Origin: Pseudochelatococcus lubricantis
Lineage (GTDB): Bacteria; Pseudomonadota; Alphaproteobacteria; Rhizobiales; Beijerinckiaceae
Assembly (NCBI RefSeq): GCF_011762225.1
Contig: NZ_JAASQI010000006.1
Location: 224,709-288,708 of the forward strand
DNA length: 64,000 nucleotides
Reading direction: 5' to 3'
Shown here: in pieces, positions 1 to 8,896 of the stretch
Layout: each line of letters opens with the position of its first letter
Numbering within the stretch: the first letter of the stretch is position 1
Notes under the pieces: generated by a model
The model's database searches: none
The model's input: only the letters and a program-made list of their open reading frames with translations
What the model was told of the DNA's origin: nothing
Translations under genes and position numbers: made by a program

Positions 1-39
1 CTGGCGCGCTCGGTCCTGGGCCTGCCGAAATCTGACTAG
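1..39 (+). CDS. C-terminal end of an upstream gene, probably an acyl-CoA dehydrogenase (partial)
   Basis: An open frame enters from the left edge and stops at TAG 37-39, coding for the tail LARSVLGLPKSD. A short arginine/leucine/glycine-rich tail of this kind is common at the C-terminus of acyl-CoA dehydrogenases. The next gene starts only 9 bases later and is itself an acyl-CoA dehydrogenase, so a pair of such genes is plausible. The family call is an inference from 12 residues and context only. Confidence 0.45.
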   Translation: MARSVLGLPKSD

Positions 40-48
40 AGGCTGGCA

Positions 49-1161
49 ATGACAGTTCTCGACAGGGAAACAGCCACGCTTCTTCGGGATGCCGTGGCGA
101 AACATGCCGAACGCCATGCCGATGGCGCGGCAATCCGGTCTCGGCGGGCGACGCTGCCGGGACCGCGCGCCGCCGAGCTTGCGGAGATGGCGCAGCAGGG
201 CTGGCTGGCGCTCGCCATGCCGGAAGACGGCGGCGGACTCGGCATCGCCGCCGCCGCCGTCGTCGCCGAGGGGCTCGCGGGCTGCTTCACCTCGGATCCG
301 CTGGCCGGCCTGTTCCTCGCCGGGCGGGTGCTGGCGCTCACGGGGGCGGAGCCCGACCTGATGGACGGGCTCGCCGCCGGCACCGCCCAACCGGTGCTGG
401 CCTGGCAGGAAGGGCCGCAGGACTTTCCACTACCTTCGGCGAAGACGATTTGTGCCGGCGGCAAGGCCAGCGGCGGTAAGGGATGGATCGCCGGTGCGGC
501 CGGCGCCAGCCATTTCATCGTCAGCGCCAGCGACGACGGCGAGCCGGTGCTGGTGCTGGCGGCGGCGGATGCGCCGGGGCTCGTCCTGACGCAGCAGTTC
601 CGCGCCGATGGCTCGGCCATGGGGCGGCTCGATCTGCGCGACGTTCCGGTCCGTGAACTCGCCCGTGGCGAGGCGGCCGCCGCACCCCTGCGGCGGGCGC
701 TCGACGAGGGCTCGGTTCTCGTTGCCGCTGAACTGATGGGCCATATCGACCGGATGATGGCGCTCACGATCGAGCATCTGAAAACCCGCCGCCAGTTCGG
801 CAAGCCCATCGGCGCCTTTCAATCGCTGCAGCATCGCGCGGCGGACATGTTCGTGCGGCGGCGGCTGGCGCGCGCGGTGCTGGAGGCCGGGCTGTCGCGG
901 CTGGACGCGCTGCCGGACGCGGCGGCGCACGGGATGCAGGCTGCCCGGCTGCGGGCGCGGCTGAACGACAGCGCCCTGTGGATCATGCGCGAAAGCATCC
1001 AGCTTTTCGGCGCCATGGGCATCACCGACGAGAACGACCTCGGCCTGCATGTGAAACGCTGCCTCAGCCTGATCGGCTGGCTCGGAAACAGCGCCGAACA
1101 ACGCCGCTATTTCATGGATCTGGCCGCGCCCGGCGGGCGCCTGGCCGAAGGGGGGATTTAG
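49..1161 (+). CDS. Acyl-CoA dehydrogenase family protein
   Basis: This is a 370-residue flavoprotein of the acyl-CoA dehydrogenase fold, expected to oxidise an acyl-CoA at the alpha-beta bond with FAD in the cytosol. The N-terminal helical part contains MPEDGGGLG, the family's 'PxxxGG' region. The C-terminal helical domain carries RRQFGKPIGAFQSLQH, the family signature that contacts FAD. The later segment IQLFGAMGITDEND matches the usual 'Q..GG.G.' stretch, but the second glycine is replaced and I see no obvious catalytic Glu, so substrate or activity may differ from typical members. A GAGG ribosome site lies 7 bases before the ATG. The next gene follows with no gap. Confidence 0.85.
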   Translation: MTVLDRETATLLRDAVAKHAERHADGAAIRSRRATLPGPRAAELAEMAQQGWLALAMPEDGGGLGIAAAAVVAEGLAGCFTSDPLAGLFLAGRVLALTGAEPDLMDGLAAGTAQPVLAWQEGPQDFPLPSAKTICAGGKASGGKGWIAGAAGASHFIVSASDDGEPVLVLAAADAPGLVLTQQFRADGSAMGRLDLRDVPVRELARGEAAAAPLRRALDEGSVLVAAELMGHIDRMMALTIEHLKTRRQFGKPIGAFQSLQHRAADMFVRRRLARAVLEAGLSRLDALPDAAAHGMQAARLRARLNDSALWIMRESIQLFGAMGITDENDLGLHVKRCLSLIGWLGNSAEQRRYFMDLAAPGGRLAEGGI

Positions 1162-3261
1162 ATGAACGCAGAAATCAGACGGGCCGGGCTCGACGCCCTG
1201 TTCCGCCCCGGAAGCATCGCGGTGATCGGCGCCTCGGACGATCCGCGCAAGATCGGGGGGCGGCCGATCCGCTACATGCTGGAGGCGAAGTCGGCGGTGA
1301 AGGTCTATCCCGTCAACCCGACCCGCTCGCAGGTGCAGGGGCTGACTGCCTATCCCACGGCCGCCGCCATTCCCGATCAGGTGGATCAGGCGATCATCGC
1401 GGTGCCCGCGCGTCAGGCCGAGGCCGCCGTGGCCGATGCCTGCGCCGCCGGCGTGCGTTCCATCGTGATGTTCAGCGCGGGCTTTGCCGAAGCCGGGGAT
1501 GAGGGTGCCGCCGCCCAGACCCGGATCATGAAGATGATCCGCGATGCCGGGGCGCGGATGATCGGCCCCAATGCCATGGGCTCGTTCAACACGGTGGACC
1601 GCGTCTTCTCGACCTTCTCGACCGCGATGGACCGGGGCACGCCCGCCGTGGGCCGGGTCGGCATGGTCAGCCAGAGCGGCGCGGTCGGGTCCTACCTGCA
1701 GAACCTGGTCATCAGCCGGGGCATGGCGATTTCCAAGTTCGTGGCAACCGGCAACGAGGCCGATGTGCAGGCCGCCGAATGCCTCGAATGGATGGCGCAG
1801 GACCCCGATACCGACGTGCTGATGCTCTATATGGAGGGCTGCCGCAACGGGCCGGCCCTGATCGGCGCCCTGCGCACCGCCCGGCGGATGAAAAAGCCGG
1901 TGATCGTGTTCAAGGCAGGCCGCACGGAGGCGGGCCAGACGGTTGCTGCCTCGCATACCGGGGCGCTGGCGGGTTCCGTGCAGGTTTTCGACGCGGTATT
2001 GCGCGAGGCGGGCGTGTACTCCTGCCAGACGCTGACGGAAATGGTCGACGTCACCTACGCTTGCGCGCAGGGCCGCCTGCCCGTCGACAAGACGCTCGCC
2101 ATCGTCACCGTCTCGGGCGGCGTGGGGGTGATGTCCACCGATGCGGCGATGGAGGCGGGAATCGCGCTGCCGCCGGTTTCCGAGGCGACGCTGGCCGAAA
2201 TCCAGAAGGAACTGCCGCTGGCCGTGGGGCTGAATCCGGTGGATACCACCGCGCAGACCGTCGGCGACCGGGCCATGCTGACGCGCGCGGTGGAGCGCGT
2301 GCTGCGCGACCGCCCCTTCGGTTCGGCGATGCTGTTCTTCGCCAATGCCGGGCGCAACGCCCGCGACATGGAAATCCTGTCCGGGCCCCTGCGGGCGCTT
2401 CGCGCGGAGTTTCCGGAAACGCAACTGGCGCTGTGCGTGCAAACCACGCCGGAATTCCGCAGCCAAATCGAGGAACTGGGCTATCTGGTTTTCGAGGACC
2501 CGGTGTTCTGCGTCAAGGCGCTGGCAGCGGCGGCCGAGCTGTCGGCCGTGCGGCGGCGCCCGCTGGTCACGCCCCAGATCGAGGCGCTTGCCCCGGTTGT
2601 GCTGACGTCCTCGCCGGACGAGGCCCGGTCCAAGGAGCTGCTGGCGGCGGCCGGGCTGCATTTCGCGCAGGAACGGGTGGCGGCCAATGCTGACGAGGCC
2701 GCTGCGGCGGCGGAGGCCATGGGTTATCCGGTTGTGCTGAAGGTGTTGTCGCCGCAGATCGCTCACAAATCCGAAGTTGGCGGCGTTGCGCTGAATTTGG
2801 CTGACGCCACGGCGGTGCGGGCGGCCTTCGACCGTGTGGTTTCGAATGCTGCCGCAGCGGCGCCAGCGGCGGACATTCGCGGCGTGACCGTGGCGCAGAT
2901 GATCCGGGGCGGCACCCAGACCATCATCGGCGCGCATCGCGACCCGACATTCGGGCCGGTGGTGATGTTCGGCCTCGGCGGCATCTATACCGAGGTGCTG
3001 AAGGATACGGTTCTGCGCACGGCGCCGGTCACGCACGAGGCGGCGCTGGAGATGATCCGCTCGATCCGCGCCTTCGCCATCCTCGACGGCGCGCGCGGGC
3101 AGGAAAAGGCCGATCTGGATGCGATCGCCGGGGCCATCGTCAGGGTCTCCCAGTTCATCGCGGCGCAGGGTCCGGAGGTCGAAAGCGTCGAGATCAACCC
3201 CTTCATCGCCCTGCCGGAGGGCGGAGTCGGCGTGGACGCCCTGATTCAGGTGAAGGCCTGA
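1162..3261 (+). CDS. Acyl-CoA synthetase, NDP-forming (acetate-CoA ligase family)
   Basis: This 699-residue protein is a fused alpha/beta NDP-forming acyl-CoA synthetase, which interconverts acyl-CoA plus NDP and phosphate with free acid plus NTP. The N-terminal CoA-binding Rossmann domain has IGASDDPRKIGG and the middle succinyl-CoA-ligase-like domain has SQSGAVGS. ASHTGALAGS holds the His expected to be phosphorylated. The C-terminal ATP-grasp domain begins near residue 480, with KVLSPQIAHKSEVGG. Its ATG follows the TAG of the acyl-CoA dehydrogenase immediately, so the two are surely cotranscribed. Such pairs usually serve degradation of carboxylic acids, and the TctC-type binding protein that follows would supply one. 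The actual acid is not visible. Confidence 0.9.
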   Translation: MNAEIRRAGLDALFRPGSIAVIGASDDPRKIGGRPIRYMLEAKSAVKVYPVNPTRSQVQGLTAYPTAAAIPDQVDQAIIAVPARQAEAAVADACAAGVRSIVMFSAGFAEAGDEGAAAQTRIMKMIRDAGARMIGPNAMGSFNTVDRVFSTFSTAMDRGTPAVGRVGMVSQSGAVGSYLQNLVISRGMAISKFVATGNEADVQAAECLEWMAQDPDTDVLMLYMEGCRNGPALIGALRTARRMKKPVIVFKAGRTEAGQTVAASHTGALAGSVQVFDAVLREAGVYSCQTLTEMVDVTYACAQGRLPVDKTLAIVTVSGGVGVMSTDAAMEAGIALPPVSEATLAEIQKELPLAVGLNPVDTTAQTVGDRAMLTRAVERVLRDRPFGSAMLFFANAGRNARDMEILSGPLRALRAEFPETQLALCVQTTPEFRSQIEELGYLVFEDPVFCVKALAAAAELSAVRRRPLVTPQIEALAPVVLTSSPDEARSKELLAAAGLHFAQERVAANADEAAAAAEAMGYPVVLKVLSPQIAHKSEVGGVALNLADATAVRAAFDRVVSNAAAAAPAADIRGVTVAQMIRGGTQTIIGAHRDPTFGPVVMFGLGGIYTEVLKDTVLRTAPVTHEAALEMIRSIRAFAILDGARGQEKADLDAIAGAIVRVSQFIAAQGPEVESVEINPFIALPEGGVGVDALIQVKA

Positions 3262-3426
3262 AGGCCGCCGTTCCGCGCGGCGGCGGTCGCATAACCGCAG
3301 CTTATCGTCACGCGACGAGATGTCATTTGCCAGGCGGCATCGCGAGGGCCCTACATGGGCTCAGCAGCCGACTGGCCGCGAAACGGACGATCGCACGAGA
3401 CGATCGCCGGAGGAGGAGATACCCGA

Positions 3427-4392
3427 ATGAAAGCCGCTTTCAAGTCATGGATCGTGGGCTGCGGGCTTGCGCTTTGCGCAGCCCTGTGGGGTGGCCAGGC
3501 CTCGGCCGACATCGCCTCGCAATCCACGATCCAGATCGTCGTGCCGTTCAACCCCGGCGGCTCGACCGATCCCTTCGTCCGCTTTCTGGCGGAGGAACTG
3601 CAGCACAAGCTGGGCAAGCCGGTCGTGGTGATCAACAAGCCCGGCGCGGGCGGCGTGGTCGGCACGGCCGAGGCCGCGCGCAACTCCGGAGACGGATCGA
3701 CGCTGCTGTTCTCCAGCTCGTCGTTCCTGACGGGGCCGGCCTACAATCCGAACGCCGGCTACGATCCGGTCAAGAAATTCAAAGCCATCTCGGTTCTTGG
3801 CTTCAACGAGTTCATGATCATCGGCTCGCCCGCCGCCGGGGTGACGACGATCGACGATCTCTTCGCCAAGAACAAGGCGGGCAAGATCGTCATGTCGACG
3901 GCCGGCGTCGGGTCATCGACGCACTTCGTCGGGCGGATGGTGTCGAACGAGCTGGGCCTGAAACCGAGGATCCTGCATATGAAATCCTCGGGCGAGGCGA
4001 TGATGGAAGTCATCGCCGGCCGGGCGGATTACTACGTCGGGTCCGTCGGCTCCTCGGCGCCGTATCTGAACAACAATCAGGGCAAGGCGGTGCTGTATCT
4101 GGGCAAGGGGCGCCGCCCGGAATTTCCCGATGTGCCGTCGGCCGCCGAAAAGGGCTTTGCCGAGGTCGAGGCGGCGCAATGGTTCGGCTTCTTCGCGCCG
4201 GCCGGGCTCAGCGACAAGGATGTGACCATGCTGAACCGCATGGTAGCGGAAATCATGCTGTCCGAAAAAGGTCGGGAGCTGACGGCCAACCAGGGCGTGC
4301 GGTTTGAAGACTGGGATGCCGCCGCGTTCCAGGCCTATATGGCCAGGGAATTCGCGAACTGGCAGGCACTGGTCGCCGCCGGCATGGAGTGA
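3427..4392 (+). CDS. Tripartite tricarboxylate transporter substrate-binding protein (TctC/Bug family)
   Basis: This is a 321-residue periplasmic binding protein of the Bug/TctC family, which captures carboxylates for a TctAB membrane pair. I chose the ATG at 3427 rather than one 72 bases upstream for two reasons. A strong GGAGGAGGAG ribosome site lies just before it, and the protein then begins with a Sec signal peptide (MKAAFKSW, then a hydrophobic stretch ending ASADIASQ). Family hallmarks are VVPFNPGGSTDPFVR near the mature N-terminus and KPGAGGVVGTAEAA. No tctA or tctB is in the window, so it either uses a remote membrane pair or acts as an orphan receptor, as many Bug proteins do. Confidence 0.9.
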   Translation: MKAAFKSWIVGCGLALCAALWGGQASADIASQSTIQIVVPFNPGGSTDPFVRFLAEELQHKLGKPVVVINKPGAGGVVGTAEAARNSGDGSTLLFSSSSFLTGPAYNPNAGYDPVKKFKAISVLGFNEFMIIGSPAAGVTTIDDLFAKNKAGKIVMSTAGVGSSTHFVGRMVSNELGLKPRILHMKSSGEAMMEVIAGRADYYVGSVGSSAPYLNNNQGKAVLYLGKGRRPEFPDVPSAAEKGFAEVEAAQWFGFFAPAGLSDKDVTMLNRMVAEIMLSEKGRELTANQGVRFEDWDAAAFQAYMAREFANWQALVAAGME

Positions 4393-4411
4393 CCCTCCCG
4401 CCGATGGCAAC

Positions 4412-4433
4412 GCTGCCTCCGTGCGGAGGCAGC
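4412..4433. terminator. Hairpin between convergent genes
   Basis: GCTGCCTCC and GGAGGCAGC form a perfect 9-bp stem with a GTGC loop, midway between the stops of the TctC-type gene (+) and the PhaC-like gene (-). There is no U-tract on either side, so it is a candidate bidirectional terminator or 3'-end stabiliser rather than a classical intrinsic terminator. Confidence 0.5.
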
Positions 4434-4443
4434 CGCCCACCGC

Positions 4444-5643
4444 TCAGTCGTTCGACAGAATCCACTTCGCGATCACCGGCCAGGTTTCGGCGATGGTCTT
4501 GTGGCCCATGAACAGCCCGATATGCCCGCCGGGAACGAGCGCCGAGCTGATCTTTTCAGGCGGCGTTCCGAGCAGATCCTTCGCGGCGAACACCTGTTCG
4601 CGCGTCGTGATGTCATCCGCCTCGCCCGCCAGCAGAAACGCCGGGCAGGTGACGTCGCCCAGCTTCAGCGTGCGCCCGAGGCCGGTGAACTGGCCTTTCG
4701 CGAACCGGTTTTCCTTGAACAGCAACCGGATCGCCTGAAGGTAATAGTTTCCCGGCAAATCCAGCGGGTTCTCGTACCAGCTTTCGAAATGCTTCGTCCG
4801 CTCAACGTAGCTATTGTCGTCCAGATGCTCATAGAGCGTGACGTACTTGTCGATATATTGCTTGTCGGGATGCATGTTCTTCCAGCCCGCCAGCATGAAC
4901 TTGCCGGGCATGCGCCCCTCGCCCAACGCGACCATCTCTTCATAGGCCGCCAGCGGCATGGCATGGGCAAGCTCGCGGATCGGGCCGTGGCCCGCGTCCG
5001 TGTCGATGGGCGCGCCCGCAAGCACCAGGGAAGCGATCTTTTGCGGGAACCGGGCCGCCATCATGGCCGAGAGCCAGCCGCCCTGGCAGAGCCCCACCAG
5101 ATGCACACGCCCGCCCAGGTCGTCGATCGCGGCATTCAGCTCCGCCAGATAGGTGTCGATGGAGAAATAGCGCATCTCGGGTGTGGCGCTTTTCCAGTCA
5201 GTCACCCAGACGGCAGGAGCCTCCGCCGCCAGCAGCGCGGCGACAAGGCTTTGCCCCTCGCCGAAATCGGCGATGGTCGCACCGTGCCCGGCGTAGGGCG
5301 CATCGACGAGGATCGGCGTGCCCGTGCTCGGTATACCTTGGCCCGGTGTACCCTGGCCCGGCGTGCCGAATTCCCGCAGCAACATGGTGGAGAGATCGAG
5401 CCGCACGGTGTTCTTCGTGTGCCATACCGGCGCCGGCGGATTGTCGATTTCTTCCGCTTCCTTCAGGAAGCCGAGCAGATGATCCGGAACCGACAAGGCG
5501 GCCTGTTCCGCCGCGAACATCGCCGAAAGCGGCCAGAACATCGGGACGCTGTGTTCGCCCACGCCCTGTCCGGTCCGCCGTGCTTCAACTTTTTCAGCCA
5601 TCGCCTGCCATCCCTTCGGTAAGGTTCCCCGCGCCCGGTTCAT
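4444..5643 (-). CDS. PhaC-like alpha/beta hydrolase (polyhydroxyalkanoate synthase family)
   Basis: This is an alpha/beta-hydrolase of the PHA synthase/depolymerase-like group. GLCQGG near residue 185 is the lipase-like box with Cys as nucleophile, as in PHA synthases. AGEADDIT supplies the acid and GGHIGLFMG the His. WVTDWKSATP matches the conserved 'W..DW..P' stretch of PhaC. The length is close to class III PhaC, not the ~580-residue class I enzyme usual in this group. Two starts are possible: ATG 5643, with GGGGAGAGG directly in front, or ATG 5601, with GAAGGGA 9 bases upstream. A run of near-identical 15-base units inside the gene encodes GTPGQGTPGQGIPSTGTP. No phasin, phaA or phaB is nearby, so polymer synthesis is not proven and a thioesterase or depolymerase role is possible. 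Confidence 0.7.
   Translation of the reverse strand: MNRARGTLPKGWQAMAEKVEARRTGQGVGEHSVPMFWPLSAMFAAEQAALSVPDHLLGFLKEAEEIDNPPAPVWHTKNTVRLDLSTMLLREFGTPGQGTPGQGIPSTGTPILVDAPYAGHGATIADFGEGQSLVAALLAAEAPAVWVTDWKSATPEMRYFSIDTYLAELNAAIDDLGGRVHLVGLCQGGWLSAMMAARFPQKIASLVLAGAPIDTDAGHGPIRELAHAMPLAAYEEMVALGEGRMPGKFMLAGWKNMHPDKQYIDKYVTLYEHLDDNSYVERTKHFESWYENPLDLPGNYYLQAIRLLFKENRFAKGQFTGLGRTLKLGDVTCPAFLLAGEADDITTREQVFAAKDLLGTPPEKISSALVPGGHIGLFMGHKTIAETWPVIAKWILSND
5328..5362 (-). repeat. 15-bp tandem repeat inside the PhaC-like gene
   Basis: Two and a partial copies of a unit like GGTGTACCCTGGCCC occur in tandem and in frame, giving the pentapeptide GTPGQ twice followed by GIPST and GTP. They lie just before the conserved DAPYAGHG segment, and would form a flexible Gly/Pro loop. 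The boundaries are approximate. Confidence 0.7.
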
Positions 5644-5708
5644 CCTCTCCCCATCTGGTAGCCGCGGCAAGTTGCATGTTCGTGACGGAAACGTCTGTTG
5701 CCCGGCCG

Positions 5709-5750
5709 CTGGAAACTGTCGTGTTTACATTGAAACAGGACAGTTTCCAG
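5709..5750. repeat. 42-bp near-perfect hairpin upstream of the PhaC-like gene
   Basis: CTGGAAACTGTC and GACAGTTTCCAG form a perfect 12-bp stem. After one G/G mismatch the stem continues with TGTTT/AAACA around a 6-base loop. It lies between the Lrp gene and the PhaC-like gene, both on the minus strand. No U-tract follows on the minus strand. It abuts a dispersed palindromic repeat, so it may be part of the same mobile intergenic unit. Confidence 0.75.
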
Positions 5751-5762
5751 TTTCCTTATGTT

Positions 5763-5810
5763 GAGCGAATTCTGATCGATCAGATGATTCCATCTGATCG
5801 GAAAGCGCTC
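5763..5810. repeat. Dispersed palindromic repeat, copy A
   Basis: This 48-base stretch aligns without gaps to 55058-55105, with about 36 of 48 bases identical. Its core is a perfect palindrome, CGATCAGATG / CATCTGATCG around ATTC (5777-5800). Its end touches the stop codon of the Lrp gene. Elements of this style are scattered in intergenic regions of many Hyphomicrobiales genomes. Confidence 0.7.
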
Positions 5811-6304
5811 TAGCCCGCCTTGCCGCTTCTGACTGCGAGCGGCGCGCGGGAGCGGCTGCGGGCGGCGAGCGCGTTGCGGATCGCGAAGCTCGAATGGATG
5901 CGCGATACGCCGGGCAGCGTCGAGAGAATTTCCGTATGGACGCGCTCGAACGCTGCCGCGTTTTCCACCTCGACGCGCAGCAGGTAGTCGGCTGAGCCTG
6001 TCATCAGATAGCACTCGCGGATCTCTGGATGCTTGCGCACCGCCGTCTCGAAGCGGGTGAGATAGTCCTCCGTCTGCCGTTCTAGCGTGATATTGACGAT
6101 GACCGCCATGGTGGTTTCCGGCAGGGCGTGGTCGATGATGGCCGTGTAGCCCCGGATCACGCCGCTGTGTTCGAGCTGCCTGATCCGCCGCAGGCAGGCG
6201 GAGGGCGACAGGCCGACTTCCTCCGCGAGCCGGGCGTTGCTCATGCGCGCGTCGAGACGCAGCAGGCGGATGATGTTGCGGTCGATGGTGTCGAGGCCGG
6301 TCAT
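5810..6304 (-). CDS. Lrp/AsnC family transcriptional regulator of the alanine catabolic genes
   Basis: This 164-residue protein has the Lrp layout. An N-terminal winged helix-turn-helix (LDTIDRNIIRLLRLDARMSN, then LAEEVGLSPSACLRRIRQLE) is followed by an RAM ligand-binding domain containing YLMTGSADYLLRVEVEN. It is transcribed divergently from alr and dadA with 160 bases between starts. This matches the DadR arrangement known in rhizobia and pseudomonads, where an Lrp protein senses alanine and activates D-alanine catabolism. The link to alr-dadA is inferred from position. The C-terminal tail of about 20 residues is Arg-rich and beyond the usual family end. Confidence 0.88.
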   Translation of the reverse strand: MTGLDTIDRNIIRLLRLDARMSNARLAEEVGLSPSACLRRIRQLEHSGVIRGYTAIIDHALPETTMAVIVNITLERQTEDYLTRFETAVRKHPEIRECYLMTGSADYLLRVEVENAAAFERVHTEILSTLPGVSRIHSSFAIRNALAARSRSRAPLAVRSGKAG

Positions 6305-6464
6305 GCAGGAACCTTCCGTTTTGACGTCGATTATTGCACAAATTATCCAATAGTGAAATTTTCAGGCGCACTTTGCGCATCCATTGCGTGGTCCTTGCGC
6401 TAGATTCGATGCGTTTTGCAGGTGGCCTGCTGTCGCGGCGGCAACCCCGGTGCCGAGGTGTTTC

Positions 6465-7622
6465 ATGTACGACGACGTTTCTCCATCCCTCGCGCGGGAG
6501 ATTTCCTGCGGCGTGCTGACGATCGATCTCGATGCGCTGGCGCGCAATTACCGCGCGCTCCGGGCGCGGCTTGAGGGAGGCGCCACCGGCGCCGTCGTCA
6601 AGGCGGATGCCTATGGCCTTGGCGCGCAGCGGGTTGCACCCGTGCTTTACGATGCCGGCTGCCGCGATTTTTTCGTCGCCCATCTCGGCGAGGCCCTGAA
6701 GCTGCGGCCCGTGCTCGGGCACGACGCGCGGCTCTTCGTGCTGAACGGCCTGCTGCCCGGCGCGGAAGGCCTGTGCGCCGATGCCGGCATCGTGCCCGTT
6801 CTCAACTCGCTCGAACAGGCGGCTAACTGGGCCGCGACGGCGCGGGAGCGCGGGCGGGAGCTGCCGGCGGTTCTCCAGTTCGACACAGGCATGTCGCGGC
6901 TCGGGCTTTCCGGCGGCGAGGCGCAGGCCCTTGCGGCCGATCCCGCGCTGCTCGCCGGGGTGCGCCTCGCCTATCTGATGAGCCATCTTGCCTGCGCCGA
7001 CGAGCCGGGCAATCCGCAGAACGCCGATCAGCTCGCCGTCCTGCACCGCTGCGCCGCGCTGTTTCCGGATGTGCCTCTGTGCTTTGCCAACTCCGGCGGC
7101 ATCTTCCTTGGCGCCGACTATCATGGTGCGTTGGCGCGTCCCGGCATCGCGCTCTACGGCGGCGTTCCGGCTCCGGGGGCCGACAACCCGCTGTCGCCGG
7201 TCGTGCGGCTCGACGTGCGCGTGATCCAGACCCGCACGGTGCCCGCCGGCGCGCGCGTGGGCTATGGCGGCACCCACATCACGGCGGGCGAGACGCGCCT
7301 CGCGACGATCGCGGCGGGATACGCCGATGGCATCTTCCGCCACCTGAGCAACCGCGGCGCCGTCTATTTCGGCGGTGTGCGGCTGCCGATCGCCGGGCGC
7401 GTGTCCATGGACAGCATCACCGTCGACATCTCAGCGCTGCCGCCGGGAACGCTGCGGCTGGGCAGCCTCGTCGAGGTGATCGGCCCGCACCAGACGCTGG
7501 AGGACATCGCCGGGGCCGCCGGCACCATTTCCTACGAAATCCTGACCAGCCTCGGGCGGCGCTATCATCGTGACTATCCGCGCGCCGGCACGGCAACGGA
7601 AGAAAACAGGGGAACCGCATGA
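6465..7622 (+). CDS. alr: Alanine racemase (catabolic type by context)
   Basis: Alanine racemase interconverts L- and D-alanine using [13 protein letters not shown] holds the PLP-binding lysine (K46 from my start), and [10 protein letters not shown] holds the second catalytic residue, Tyr267. SMDSITVDI is the conserved C-terminal domain motif. The ATG at 6465 was chosen over one 81 bases upstream because a GAGG ribosome site precedes it and homologues start there. The stop overlaps the dadA start by 4 bases (ATGA), and the Lrp regulator is divergent. The gene therefore probably serves alanine catabolism (dadX-like), although I cannot exclude that it also supplies D-alanine for peptidoglycan. 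Confidence 0.93.
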   Translation: MYDDVSPSLAREISCGVLTIDLDALARNYRALRARLEGGATGAVVKADAYGLGAQRVAPVLYDAGCRDFFVAHLGEALKLRPVLGHDARLFVLNGLLPGAEGLCADAGIVPVLNSLEQAANWAATARERGRELPAVLQFDTGMSRLGLSGGEAQALAADPALLAGVRLAYLMSHLACADEPGNPQNADQLAVLHRCAALFPDVPLCFANSGGIFLGADYHGALARPGIALYGGVPAPGADNPLSPVVRLDVRVIQTRTVPAGARVGYGGTHITAGETRLATIAAGYADGIFRHLSNRGAVYFGGVRLPIAGRVSMDSITVDISALPPGTLRLGSLVEVIGPHQTLEDIAGAAGTISYEILTSLGRRYHRDYPRAGTATEENRGTA

Positions 7623-8875
7623 ACATCGTCATTCTCGGCTCGGGCGTGATCGGCGTCACGTCCGCCTATTATCTCGCGAAGGCGGGCCACAAGGTCACGG
7701 TGCTCGACCGCCAGCCCGGTCCCGCGCTTGAGACGAGCTTCGCCAACGCCGGCGAAATCTCGCCCGGCTATGCCTCGCCGTGGGCCGCGCCCGGCATTCC
7801 GCTGAAGGCGCTCAAGTGGCTGTTCATGAAGCACGCGCCGCTGGTGATCCACCCGGTCGCCGCGCTCGCCTCCTGGCGCTGGATGTTCGCCATGCTTTGG
7901 GAGTGCTCAGAGGAGCGCTACAAGATCAACAAGGGGCGGATGGTGCGCCTTGCCGAATACAGCCGCGACAGCCTGATCGCGCTGCGGGCGGAGACGGGCA
8001 TCGCCTACGACCACCGCACGCAGGGCACGCTGCAGGTGTTCCGCACGCACAAGCAGCTCGACGGCGTCGCCAAGGACATCGCGGTGCTGAAGGCGGACGG
8101 CGTGCCGTTCGAGGTGCTGGACGCGGCCGGCTGCGCGGCGGCGGAGCCGGGCCTTGCGCGGGTGCGGGACAAGATCGTCGGCGGCCTGCGCCTGCCGAAC
8201 GACGAGACTGGCGACTGCTTCAAGTTCACCAACGAACTGCACCGGATTTGCGAGGGGCTCGGCGTCGAGTTCCGTTTCGGCGTCGATATCCGCCGCCTGC
8301 GGGTGGCGGGAGACCGCATCGCCGCCGTCGAGACGGCGACCGGCGACATCAAGGCCGACCTTTTCGTCGCCGCGCTCGGCAGCTACGCGCCGGGGCTGCT
8401 CGCGCCGCTCGGCCTGCGCCTGCCGGTTTATCCGGTGAAGGGCTATTCGATCACGCTGCCCGTCGTCGACGAGGCGCGCGCGCCGGTCTCCACGGTGATG
8501 GACGAAACCTACAAGGTGGCGATCACCAGGCTAGGCGACCGCATCCGGGTGGGCGGCATGGCGGAGATCGCGGGCTTCAACCTCGATCTGCCCCAGGCGC
8601 GCCGGGAGACGCTGGAACATTCCGTCGAGGACCTCTTCGGCGGTGCCGGCGACCGGAGGCAGGCGACCTTCTGGACCGGTCTGCGGCCGATGACGCCGGA
8701 CGGCACGCCGGTGATCGGCCCCACGCGCTACGCGAACCTCTTCCTTAACAGCGGCCACGGCACGCTCGGCTGGACCATGTCCTGCGGCTCCGGCCGCGTG
8801 CTGGCCGACCTGATCGGCGGCACGAAGCCGGACATCGAGACGGCAGACCTCGCGCTCGACCGCTACGGCGCATGA
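7619..8875 (+). CDS. dadA: D-amino acid dehydrogenase, small subunit
   Basis: This 418-residue FAD enzyme of the DAO fold oxidises D-alanine to pyruvate and ammonia and passes electrons to the respiratory chain. The N-terminus has the dinucleotide fold [21 protein letters not shown], with an acidic LDRQ at the end of the second strand. [20 protein letters not shown] is the DadA-specific stretch, and [14 protein letters not shown] with [11 protein letters not shown] are the C-terminal FAD contacts. It overlaps alr by 4 bases, giving translational coupling. Together the two enzymes convert L-alanine through D-alanine to pyruvate. Confidence 0.95.
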   Translation: MNIVILGSGVIGVTSAYYLAKAGHKVTVLDRQPGPALETSFANAGEISPGYASPWAAPGIPLKALKWLFMKHAPLVIHPVAALASWRWMFAMLWECSEERYKINKGRMVRLAEYSRDSLIALRAETGIAYDHRTQGTLQVFRTHKQLDGVAKDIAVLKADGVPFEVLDAAGCAAAEPGLARVRDKIVGGLRLPNDETGDCFKFTNELHRICEGLGVEFRFGVDIRRLRVAGDRIAAVETATGDIKADLFVAALGSYAPGLLAPLGLRLPVYPVKGYSITLPVVDEARAPVSTVMDETYKVAITRLGDRIRVGGMAEIAGFNLDLPQARRETLEHSVEDLFGGAGDRRQATFWTGLRPMTPDGTPVIGPTRYANLFLNSGHGTLGWTMSCGSGRVLADLIGGTKPDIETADLALDRYGA

Positions 8876-8896
8876 GCCGCTGAAGCGCGCCGGGCG

